A DNA stretch of 64,000 bases from CAZMNY01 sp964567745 (GTDB lineage: Bacteria; Planctomycetota; Planctomycetia; Pirellulales; Pirellulaceae): assembly GCA_964567745.1 (NCBI GenBank), contig CAZMNY010000005.1, forward strand, positions 1 through 64,000. Reading direction: 5' to 3'. Below, in pieces: positions 54,770-62,969 of the stretch (positions are counted from its first letter, which is position 1; each line of letters starts with the position of its first letter). The translations under genes and the position numbers were made by a program. The notes beneath the pieces were generated by a model. That model did no database searches. It was not told where the DNA came from and saw only the letters and a program-made list of their open reading frames with translations.

Positions 54770-54949
54770 ACAGGAAAAGGAAGGTGGGAGGTGAGCCGCA
54801 TCGTCGCGAACAAACCCGTAGGGCTATCTTAGTCTGGATTGCTTCAAAAGTCACCAATTGCAGGGCGGCAGCAAAGGCGCTTGGCGGAAGCAAGACCCAT
54901 CAGGCCCACACGAGCGGCAACCTTAACGCCGCCCGCCTAACCTGGCGAA

Positions 54950-57900
54950 TTAACGCCTCAATCGCAGACTCGCCGGCCTCGCTTGCCCCTCGTTATCAAA
55001 CCCGGTCATTCGGAGCGGGTTTCGACTGATCGCATCGGTATCGTCGCGAATAGTCGATCTCACGCCGCCATCCGCCTTTCGTGACACTTTGGGCAATGCG
55101 GGCGAAGTCTCCTGGCCGCGGCGGTCCGCCTCAGTTTCCGTCGTAAACGACGCCGTTTTGACCACGCTTTCTGGTTGGCGAAGCGTGGCGGGTGGCTCCA
55201 GGTCGGATTGGCTGAGATCGGGGCTGATCGGGACCGGACCCAGCCTCGCCCCCCCATTCTGGGGTTCACCGGGCACCGTGTCCGGCGCCTCGCCAGCAGG
55301 AGTCGGGATGACCTCCAACGGACCTTGCCCGCTGTCGTAGAGCAAGTCATCGATCGTCGCGAGCGGATTCGCGTATTCAGGGACTCGCTGTAGTTCGGCC
55401 TGCGACGGGTAGCCCAGTTTTGGCCCGATAGCGACGGGGTCGATCCAGAGCCCCTCCTCGTCCAGTCGCATCGTGCCCATCTGCAGGTCGAGCACGCCAC
55501 GTTGAACTTCGAAATTGACCCAGGTCTGAATGAAAGCGTCCTGAGCGCCGTTGAGGCGGGAGAGCGAATCGGACAAGTCACGAGACGCCGTCGGTCCCAA
55601 CCTTTCGAAACCTTCCGGATTTGGTGGTTTTTCAATCGCCGCCCGGCTCGATCGAACTTGGGCGATCGCCAGTCGCAAAGCCGTGCGCTGAACTTCAAAG
55701 TCGACTTTGTTGAATTCGATCTGACGGATGAGCGACCGCATCGATTGGGCAACCGCGTCGTTGACTTGATAGTAAGCTCGTCGAGCTTGTTGGTAGCGAA
55801 TCAAAGCGGCTCGATAGTTGTTTCGCTCGGTCAGCCGAGTCAGCGGAGCGTCGAATTGAACGCCTACGCCGAGCGAACCGGCAGCATCGCGAAACCGCAA
55901 CGGGTTATCGCCGGTATTTCGAATTTCGCCGTTGAACACAATATCGAGCACGCTTTCCAAGTCATCCGCGTTAAATTCGACTTGCCGCCAAGCATCGACG
56001 AGCGCGGCGCGAGCGTTCATCCAATCGCGTCGGAACACACGGGCAATCTTCACCGCCTCTTCCGCCGTGATTTCGACGGGCGGCAAGATCAAGCTCTCGG
56101 CGCGAGCCATGGCGGTGATCAAGATCAACTCGATGACGTTCGCTTCAGCAAGATTGAATTGGTCTGGGTTTGCTTCGCGAATTTGTTCCTTCATGATCCT
56201 CGACAGCGCATCTTTCTCGAGATCCGCGCCGCCTTCGAGCAGATTGTCAATGATCAAGGCAAGCCTGGAATTGCCATCGATAATCTCATTTAGCTTCAGT
56301 TCGACTTTGGACAACCAATCGACAAGGTACTCGGGAAGGTCGTCAAGCGAGACGACTCGCTGACTTCGATCGGGAAAGAGTTTTCGAAGCCCGTGCAAAT
56401 TCTCGAGATCGAAGATGGTTGGATCGATGTCGCCAGTCAGCGAGTTCTCGCCATCACTTTTCGCCAGAGAGACTCGAGCCTCCATCTCCGCAACGAATCT
56501 CTTTCGTTTAGGAATCGCGGCCTTCAGCTCCTGAATCTCGCCTTCGATGACAGGCATGTCGACGCTGACCGCATCGCGGCAGATCGAACTGAGCGCCGCG
56601 AGTTGCGATTTGAGCTCCACCAGCCTATTGGCTAGCTCGTCTGACCATCCGTCCGCGTTTCGCAGCTCATACAACGCCAGGTTGACCGCCGACGCTTCGG
56701 CTCGAAGCGCTTTGATATTGTCCTGAATCGACTGCAACTTGGTGTCGACCAAGTTGACCACCTCAAGGCGGTCGTCGTCGATGACGACTTCGAGGTCGGG
56801 AGGCAGCCCCAAGTCTCGCTTGAATGCGTCGAGTTGATCCCGATAAGCACGCTTTGCGTTGAGGAGCGAGCGAGTCCCTGAGTTGACATTTTGCCTGAGC
56901 TGAGCGACTTGGAAGAAGGAGAGGAGTCCAGCCGTACTGGCAGCTTCGAATTGAATCAAACTGGCCTTGAGCGCGTTAAGATTCGTTTCTTGGTTGCGGA
57001 TATTTAGCTGCGATTGCAACAGACCTAGCAGGCCTCCGGCACCGCCGCCACGGACGTCAAAATTGGCGTTGAGGGCGTTGCCTCCAGGTCCAGCTTGGGT
57101 GCCGCTGCCGTAGACGATGTCGAGGTAAAATCCGCGCCGATACCGCTCCAATTGCCGGACGCCGGCGAGCAGGTTTCTTTCGGCGAGCGTCAGGGACTCG
57201 AGTATTTTGTCGCGACCGGCGTTTTGCAGCAGCGGCTGAACAAGTGAGAAATTGACAAGCGAAGAAGCCGTATGTGTGTCGGCGCCGGAGAACTGCCATA
57301 TCAGCGAGTTGGCGAAACCGACAACCATCTCGGCGCCCGTCGTGAAGAGTCGCCTGACTTGCGTGTTCGAAGTGGCGGCGCGAAACGTGCTGTTCGACGA
57401 ACCGCCCGCCGACGGATGAAGGCGGCCGAATGCATCGTACTCCACGTCGTAGCCAGCAAAGTATTGCGGGTCGAAGACGAATCGCTGAGCCGAGACATCA
57501 AGCGCCGACAAGTAAAGATTTTCCAATTGTGTTTGGTAGTCAGGTGAGTGAATCAGTGCGAGACGAACAGCGTCTTTTGAATTGAGATGCAACACGCCGT
57601 CTTCGTCCAAAGGCAGGAACGATTTCCACGCGGAGTTCTCGACAAAGTTCGTATGGCCGTTGACGTCCCAAAACGGATAACCCGGTTTCTGGTCGACCAC
57701 ATGCATGAATTCATGCGAACGCGGATCGTCCGCTGGCATCGGCGGACAGTCGGGGCTGTCATAATCCGCCATCCGCGAAACTGGATCTGGATCAATCGTG
57801 TAGTTATCGAGACTCCAGTGAGGATGCGACGCCTTCTCGGCGATTAGGTCGTAGGCTTCCAGGTCCGCCTGTTCCCGATAGAAACTGCGATGGCAACCGC

Positions 57901-57952
57901 AAGCGGCGATGGCGGCCAGCATCAATAGGCAGCGAGTTGTGATGCGAGTCAT
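54950..57952 (-). CDS. TolC-family outer membrane factor, extra-long lipoprotein
   Basis: The protein has 1000 residues, about twice the usual length. The leader LLMLAAIAACGCHRS contains lipobox cysteines, so it is probably a lipoprotein. After ~100 extra residues come HLNSKDAVRLALIHSPDYQTQLENLYLSALDV (OEP repeat 1) and later helical segments. An insert of roughly 250 residues of long helices (from about 390 to 680) separates the two OEP halves; the second half has LGVGVQFDAPLTRLTERNNYRAALIRYQQARRAYY. The last ~150 residues are Pro/Ser/Thr-rich. It overlaps the marR gene by 4 bp. Confidence 0.92.
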   Translation of the reverse strand: MTRITTRCLLMLAAIAACGCHRSFYREQADLEAYDLIAEKASHPHWSLDNYTIDPDPVSRMADYDSPDCPPMPADDPRSHEFMHVVDQKPGYPFWDVNGHTNFVENSAWKSFLPLDEDGVLHLNSKDAVRLALIHSPDYQTQLENLYLSALDVSAQRFVFDPQYFAGYDVEYDAFGRLHPSAGGSSNSTFRAATSNTQVRRLFTTGAEMVVGFANSLIWQFSGADTHTASSLVNFSLVQPLLQNAGRDKILESLTLAERNLLAGVRQLERYRRGFYLDIVYGSGTQAGPGGNALNANFDVRGGGAGGLLGLLQSQLNIRNQETNLNALKASLIQFEAASTAGLLSFFQVAQLRQNVNSGTRSLLNAKRAYRDQLDAFKRDLGLPPDLEVVIDDDRLEVVNLVDTKLQSIQDNIKALRAEASAVNLALYELRNADGWSDELANRLVELKSQLAALSSICRDAVSVDMPVIEGEIQELKAAIPKRKRFVAEMEARVSLAKSDGENSLTGDIDPTIFDLENLHGLRKLFPDRSQRVVSLDDLPEYLVDWLSKVELKLNEIIDGNSRLALIIDNLLEGGADLEKDALSRIMKEQIREANPDQFNLAEANVIELILITAMARAESLILPPVEITAEEAVKIARVFRRDWMNARAALVDAWRQVEFNADDLESVLDIVFNGEIRNTGDNPLRFRDAAGSLGVGVQFDAPLTRLTERNNYRAALIRYQQARRAYYQVNDAVAQSMRSLIRQIEFNKVDFEVQRTALRLAIAQVRSSRAAIEKPPNPEGFERLGPTASRDLSDSLSRLNGAQDAFIQTWVNFEVQRGVLDLQMGTMRLDEEGLWIDPVAIGPKLGYPSQAELQRVPEYANPLATIDDLLYDSGQGPLEVIPTPAGEAPDTVPGEPQNGGARLGPVPISPDLSQSDLEPPATLRQPESVVKTASFTTETEADRRGQETSPALPKVSRKADGGVRSTIRDDTDAISRNPLRMTGFDNEGQARPASLRLRR

Positions 57953-58500
57953 GCTGCCCTCTCTTTCCGCCCTGTTGAGGCGTTGTGGTTCGTGCTCGCG
58001 ACGCGCTGAAGCAAGTCACGCAACAAGTCCTGTTCGGACGGATTCAGATGTCGATTCAGATCGCCCGCGCGTTCGGCCAACACGCGACCGGCGTCGGCAA
58101 GGCAATCGCGGCCGGCGGATGTGAGTCGCCAAAGACGACGGCGGCGGTCAGACGTCGAACGGTTTGACTCCAATAAATCGCGAGATCGCAGCCGCTCGAC
58201 CAAACTGCTGACCTGACCCGGACTCATCCCCAGCGCCTCGGCCAATCCGACCTGAGCTTGGCCCTCGGCCGACGGCACATCGTCTTCGCCCGCCGATGGT
58301 TCGCCCGCCGACTTGGAACAGACCCACAACAGCATCAATTCCGACTCGGAAACCGGTGCGACGCCGGTTAGCAGACGGCCGAGCGTACGTTGGGAGAGGG
58401 TGAGCAGTCGAGCGATTTCCGACCAGTTCTTCGCAGTATCGGGGATCGCCGAGGCGTCTTCCCCGTTGCGAATCGGGCCGGTGAGGTCGTTTTCTGTCAT
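57949..58500 (-). CDS. MarR-family transcriptional regulator
   Basis: The protein has 183 residues from the ATG at 58500. The helix-turn-helix region reads GLAEALGMSPGQVSSLVERLRSRDLLESNRSTSDRRRRLWRLTSAGRDCL, which is the standard MarR wing and recognition helix. The N-terminal ~60 residues are longer than usual. Its stop overlaps the start of the TolC-like gene (ATGA), so it heads the exporter operon and probably represses it until a ligand releases it. A perfect palindrome lies 150 bp upstream. Confidence 0.93.
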   Translation of the reverse strand: MTENDLTGPIRNGEDASAIPDTAKNWSEIARLLTLSQRTLGRLLTGVAPVSESELMLLWVCSKSAGEPSAGEDDVPSAEGQAQVGLAEALGMSPGQVSSLVERLRSRDLLESNRSTSDRRRRLWRLTSAGRDCLADAGRVLAERAGDLNRHLNPSEQDLLRDLLQRVASTNHNASTGRKERAA

Positions 58501-58650
58501 TGGATGATTCCGTTCATCCCTTTTTGAGGTTGTGTCGTTTGCGGTCGGAAAACGCCTTTTCGACAAAATCGATCGGCAGAATCTGCTCGCACAAGGTTCG
58601 GTGGCGAATCATTCGCACCAAGACGGTTCAGCATCTAATCATTCGGGAAT

Positions 58651-58674
58651 AAATCGTTCAGTCTTGAACGATTT
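58651..58674. promoter_or_regulatory. Perfect palindrome, candidate MarR operator
   Basis: AAATCGTTCA-GTCT-TGAACGATTT is a perfect 10-bp inverted repeat with a 4-bp spacer, about 150 bp upstream of the marR start and 87 bp before the divergent promoter. MarR proteins commonly bind such AT-rich palindromes near their own promoter. Confidence 0.6.
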
Positions 58675-58760
58675 TTCAGATCGTAGGGAACCGGGCGGTT
58701 CTTCGGTCGCAAAACGGTTGCAGCCAACAACTTGCGTAGGAAGACTTGAGCCGACTTTCC

Positions 58761-58789
58761 TTGACACCCTATTTACCCCAGTTTATCAT
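58761..58789 (+). promoter_or_regulatory. Near-consensus sigma-70 promoter
   Basis: TTGACA (58761-58766), exactly 17 bp, then TATCAT (58784-58789). It points to the coiled-coil gene at 59101 and predicts a leader of roughly 300 nt. Confidence 0.6.
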
Positions 58790-59100
58790 CAGTCGCAGGG
58801 AATCGCTTTCCGCCAGCTTGTGGTGACAGTGCACATCCAGAATCGCGACACCATATCGTCGCGAACAAAATGGCGGGAAAGTAGCGAGAATCTCAGGCCT
58901 TTGACTAGACTGGACACGTGGCCGTAACGGTCACCCATCCTCAGGTCATGGCAGCTTGAGATCGAGAGTGACAAGCCCGAGCCAAAGTGGGCGAGTCGAA
59001 AACAGAGATCAATTCAAGTCATCATCGTGCGAGCGGTGGTCCAACTTTTTCCGAGGTTTCCAATCGACCGATTGGAGTGGCCTCCCAGGGCGAACAGTCG

Positions 59101-60672
59101 ATGAACAATCCGACCTTGTACCTTGTTGGCGGCATCCTTCTGATTTTGTTCTTTTGTGTCATGACGTACTTCTTCACGAAGACGTTTCGAGTGCCGCACG
59201 TCATTTTCTTGTTTCTGACTTTCGGCATGGCGATGTGGTTTGTGGCGATGGCTGCGCTTTCGCACAAGACGAAGCTCCATTGGCGACAGCGCGTCGATCG
59301 GTTGACCAAAGAACTCGATGGGTTAGCAAAAGAAAAAGATGAGCTGATCAACAACTACGTGATGGATGAACAGGGCAACCTTCCTGAGACCGTGCTAACG
59401 GCGCGGAGCAAGCTGAACCGAGTCATGCTTGATCGCGGTCGCGTTTGGCGATTGTGTTCGGTCACGGCGGTTACGCCTGCGGGCGAAGTTCAAGTCAGCA
59501 CAGCGCCGGCTGGCGTCGCCGACGCTCCGCCAAATCAGATCGACGAAAACGCGATCATCTACGCCTTTCTCGAAGCGGACGCTGGCGTCAGCGTCAAAGT
59601 ACCGGACAACTACTTGGGTGAATTCCGCGCGTCAGCTGTCACGCCGACCCAGGTCACATTGGTTCCGACCGACAATCGCATGCTGCTCCCGTCGCAAACA
59701 ACGTTGATCCGAGGATCTGCAGGAACGGCGGAAACATGGTCGTTGTATGAAGTGATGCCGATCGATAGCCATCAAATCTACGCCGTCGATCCCAATAAGA
59801 ACGTCCACTTGACGGCGGTCGAGGGTCAGCCGGTCTTCGGAGACGTCGATGCTCAGCTAGTTCAAACACTCTACGATCCAGCGAGGTACCTTGCAGAATT
59901 TCGAGCGAACCTGGGACTGACACCTCAACAAGAGCCCATCATTCAAGCTCATCTAACATCCATCATGAACTCGATCGTGAGGGACGGCGGCAAGAAGGCA
60001 ACTGGCGGCGCCGTTGACTCGGAAGACAACATCTTCGTCAAGATTCAGTTTAAAAAGGACTATGAAGTCGCTGTCGATAGCGACACAGGACAGGGTGGTT
60101 TGACGTCGGACTATTTCGATTCCACCGGATCGGCAATGGTCAATCGACTCCGACGTGGCAACCTCGGCTTCCTCGATGAGGACCAGCGAAAGAGCGTTAA
60201 GTTCAAGAGCGGCGATATCGCTGTGTTTCATCAAAAGAAAGCTGATGAGTTAATCACGCAAGACATTGCAGCGCCCGTCGAAGAGAGGTACGTGCGTAGG
60301 CTGATCGATTTCACCTACGAATTCCACAAGATGCTCGATCGCCGCACGCGAATCATGCAGGACGTGCAGCGAATGCAGTCGGAAATTACTTCAACTCAAG
60401 CGGCCGAAACACGCAGTGCGAAGCAACGCGATTTCCGCAAGATGGAGCGAGACCAGCTGTTGGTGGACAAAGTCAAGTTCGAGGCTGAGCAACAGCAAGT
60501 AGCCATGTACGCGAGCGAGCTACGCACCAAGATGGCGACGCTCAACGCGGAACTCAGCGCCTTGTATCGCGCCAACGCCGCCCTGGCGGCCAAGTTGGAA
60601 GCACGCGACAAACAGCTGGCTGACGAAATCAATCGACGCACGGAAGCGGCCGCCGCAACGGCTGCGAACTAG
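59101..60672 (+). CDS. Membrane-anchored coiled-coil protein of unknown function
   Basis: The protein has 523 residues from the ATG at 59101; upstream in-frame sequence to 58987 lacks protein character. Two membrane helices at the N-terminus (NNPTLYLVGGILLILFFCVMTYFF and VIFLFLTFGMAMWFVAMAAL) are followed by a coiled coil (LTKELDGLAKEKDELI). A beta-rich domain with TPAGEVQVSTAP and ENAIIYAFLEAD fills the middle. A long C-terminal coiled coil (about 405-515; MQDVQRMQSEITSTQAAETRSAKQRDFRKM) ends in an Ala-rich tail. Planctomycete-specific type. Its TAG overlaps the convergent FGE-like stop (CTAG). Confidence 0.8.
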   Translation: MNNPTLYLVGGILLILFFCVMTYFFTKTFRVPHVIFLFLTFGMAMWFVAMAALSHKTKLHWRQRVDRLTKELDGLAKEKDELINNYVMDEQGNLPETVLTARSKLNRVMLDRGRVWRLCSVTAVTPAGEVQVSTAPAGVADAPPNQIDENAIIYAFLEADAGVSVKVPDNYLGEFRASAVTPTQVTLVPTDNRMLLPSQTTLIRGSAGTAETWSLYEVMPIDSHQIYAVDPNKNVHLTAVEGQPVFGDVDAQLVQTLYDPARYLAEFRANLGLTPQQEPIIQAHLTSIMNSIVRDGGKKATGGAVDSEDNIFVKIQFKKDYEVAVDSDTGQGGLTSDYFDSTGSAMVNRLRRGNLGFLDEDQRKSVKFKSGDIAVFHQKKADELITQDIAAPVEERYVRRLIDFTYEFHKMLDRRTRIMQDVQRMQSEITSTQAAETRSAKQRDFRKMERDQLLVDKVKFEAEQQQVAMYASELRTKMATLNAELSALYRANAALAAKLEARDKQLADEINRRTEAAAATAAN

Positions 60673-61673
60673 AACTGATTTCGCTCATTCGACTTCTCGC
60701 TCTGTGCACATCGAAACCCGGTTTGATCGTCGCTCCAGTTTTCCTGCCGGTGAAAACGTCGCCAAACCGTCGCCGAACCGCTCTGTTCCGGCGACATCCA
60801 ACTGCCTCCTCGGACCACGCGTTCATCGCCGCTCACCGGGCCGATTGGATTGTCAGCCGAACCGACTTGATAGGTGTCGGCGCGGTATCGATCGCGACAC
60901 CACTCGCGGACGTTGCCCGTCATATCGTACAGCCCGAATGCATTGGGTTCGAACGAGCCAACTCGGGCCAACACTCGGAATCCGTCTTCCGCCGACGGTC
61001 TGTGCGGGAAAGACCCTTGCCACACATTGTGCCGCCAGGCTTTCGCCGAGCTCTTCTCGGATCCCCAAGGGAACTCGTCGTCAAACAATCCGCCTCGCGC
61101 CGCAAGTTCAAATTCAGCTTCTGTAGGGAGTCGCTTGCCGTCCCAGGAAGCGAACATCGAAGCGTCGACCCAGCTGACTTGAACCACAGGACTCTCTTCG
61201 CGCCCGATGATCAGCGAGTCGGGGCCGGCTGGATGACGCCAATCGGCCCCATCGACTCGGCGGACTTCGCGAAGTGAAAAATCAAAGACCCAACCGTACC
61301 CCAAACGCTCCGCCGTCGTCACATAGCGCGTTTCTTCGACGAACTGCTCAAACCGCAGGTTCGTCACCTCATGCAAATCCATTCGAAACGCGTCCAACTT
61401 GACTCGGCGAGCAGGACGACTATCGGCGGGGCCGTTGTCACGACCTTGGACAAACTGTCCGCCGGCGATCGACGCCATCTTAGGTTGTGAGACGAGCGAC
61501 GAATCGCCGGTGTCGATCGCAAGCGTGGGCGGTTTCGGTGGGCTGGACTGCGGCCGCCATTTTCGCCAGGCAAACCAAACCGAACTCAGACAAATAATCG
61601 CGGCTGCCGACAGCACGCCCGATCGCCAACGGCGGGCTCGCGAGTTCGAACGGGCGGAGGCGTCCTGAGTCAT
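60669..61673 (-). CDS. FGE-sulfatase-domain protein without the catalytic cysteines
   Basis: The protein has 334 residues with an N-terminal membrane helix (SGVLSAAAIICLSSVWFAW). The SUMF1/FGE domain shows MASIAGGQFVQGRD, RPARRVKLDAFRMDLHEVTNLRFEQFV, VVQVSWVDASMFASWDGKRLPTEAEFELAARGG, FGLYDMTGNVREWCRDRY and VVRGGSWMSPEQSGSATVWRRF. In active formylglycine-generating enzymes the region after RGGSW carries a cysteine pair; here it reads serine and glycine, so catalysis is unlikely. Probably a binding or scaffold variant, as in many bacterial FGE-domain proteins. The N-terminus is anchored to the membrane. Confidence 0.9.
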   Translation of the reverse strand: MTQDASARSNSRARRWRSGVLSAAAIICLSSVWFAWRKWRPQSSPPKPPTLAIDTGDSSLVSQPKMASIAGGQFVQGRDNGPADSRPARRVKLDAFRMDLHEVTNLRFEQFVEETRYVTTAERLGYGWVFDFSLREVRRVDGADWRHPAGPDSLIIGREESPVVQVSWVDASMFASWDGKRLPTEAEFELAARGGLFDDEFPWGSEKSSAKAWRHNVWQGSFPHRPSAEDGFRVLARVGSFEPNAFGLYDMTGNVREWCRDRYRADTYQVGSADNPIGPVSGDERVVRGGSWMSPEQSGSATVWRRFHRQENWSDDQTGFRCAQSEKSNERNQF

Positions 61674-61735
61674 CGAAATCCGTCGCGATGGTGGGAATGA
61701 GACGCGCGATCGAAATACTGAAATCGCAAAAGCGT

Positions 61736-62677
61736 TTAACGGTGCTTCTGCCGCATGCGGCGACTGTAAGCGGCCAAGATCTCACGTTCTTTGGCCGTGA
61801 GGCCCTCTTCACCCTCACGTTGTCGTTTGAGCAAAATCTCGTCGCCTCGGTCATCCAACTCGTCGTATTCCATTTCCGATTCGGCGCGCGCTTCGGGCGA
61901 GTGGATCTTGAGTTTTGGTTTCGGCTTGAGCCACGAGAGCCAGCCCCAACCACCCTGGCGGTCGCTCGATCGTCTTCGCCCGCTCGAGCTGCTGGAATAG
62001 GCGCCCGGTTGTGACCAGCCGAGCAAGTGACCGTAGCGGAAATAGCCAAACGCAACCGCCGCGCCAACCAAGTGAACATCAAAGGCGACGCCCGTCCCGC
62101 GCGATGCGCTGGCGCCCCAAATGTCGCTGGCGATGAGAAGGATGCCCAGAATCCAAGCAGGCACCGGAAGCACAAACATCAGCAAAATAATGCGTTGAGG
62201 GAGTTTCAAACAAAACAGAATCACGATGGCTGCGACCGCGCCCGATGCTCCAACGAGTGAGAACTGAGTGAGAACTTCTGGGCTGCCCGAACTCGAGATG
62301 GCTAATCTGGCTGCCCACACGATTGACCCAGCGACCGCTGCGGCCAGATAGAGTCGCAAGAAAGCGCGGCGACCATATATCGCCTCAATCTCCCGTCCGA
62401 AGAAGAAGAGACCGAGCATATTGAATCCGAGGTGCCGCAATGAAGTGGTGTCGTGAACGAAGGCATAGGTGACGAATTGCCACCACATCCACGGCTTGTA
62501 GATCGAGTCGGCATGTAGGGCGAAAAGCGAGGTGACATTGTCGCCGCCGAGTGCGCAAACGATCCAAGCGACCACGTTCACCGCGATGAGCTGAATAGCA
62601 ATTGAATGGGCGGCACCGCCGACTTGCCAACCAGTCGGTTCGTCGCCTCGAACGTAATCGCGATCGTAGATTCCCAT
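61736..62677 (-). CDS. Rhomboid-family intramembrane serine protease
   Basis: The protein has 313 residues from the ATG at 62677. Six membrane helices. Catalytic Ser145 sits in LVGASGAVAA and the His202 partner in DVHLVGAAVAFGY, so the dyad is intact; HLGFNMLGLFFFGREIE is the conserved N-helix motif. A soluble C-terminal tail (about 240-313) ends with DELDDRGDEILLKRQREGEEGLTAKEREIL, a DUF6576-like segment found after rhomboids in this phylum. It cleaves transmembrane substrates within the inner membrane. Confidence 0.94.
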   Translation of the reverse strand: MGIYDRDYVRGDEPTGWQVGGAAHSIAIQLIAVNVVAWIVCALGGDNVTSLFALHADSIYKPWMWWQFVTYAFVHDTTSLRHLGFNMLGLFFFGREIEAIYGRRAFLRLYLAAAVAGSIVWAARLAISSSGSPEVLTQFSLVGASGAVAAIVILFCLKLPQRIILLMFVLPVPAWILGILLIASDIWGASASRGTGVAFDVHLVGAAVAFGYFRYGHLLGWSQPGAYSSSSSGRRRSSDRQGGWGWLSWLKPKPKLKIHSPEARAESEMEYDELDDRGDEILLKRQREGEEGLTAKEREILAAYSRRMRQKHR

Positions 62678-62956
62678 CCACTTTTGGTCCCGTGAGACCA
62701 ACCCTCGAATTCGAAAAAATAAGCTGCAACGCCATTGCCACTGGCCGAACTCGACCTAACGGCGTCAGTATCTTACGTTCGGTCCGCAAACTTGACGAGG
62801 TCGATTTGGGAACGGCCCTCATGCAGCGCGGGGCGTTGAGCAGAAAATGGCCCTGTTGTTTGGGCTGGACCGATCCACGCCGGTTTGGCTCGGCTGCCGA
62901 TATGTTGTTTCCCGGCGATTGTGCGGCAATGGCCGTCAGTTGCTCGCCGGAGCCGC

Positions 62957-62962
62957 TATAAT
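62957..62962 (+). promoter_or_regulatory. Perfect -10 placed for a leaderless transcript
   Basis: TATAAT lies 7 nt before the ATG at 62970, so a start seven nt downstream would coincide with the initiation codon. No ribosome-binding sequence is present. No good -35 was seen. Confidence 0.4.
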
Positions 62963-62969
62963 TGCGAAA

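Larger units (their letters stand above)
58501..59100. other. Divergent regulatory region
   Basis: 600 bp between marR and the coiled-coil protein gene. It holds the palindromic operator candidate and a near-consensus promoter pointing to the right. A plus-strand frame at 58532-58927 is not protein-like. Confidence 0.7.
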
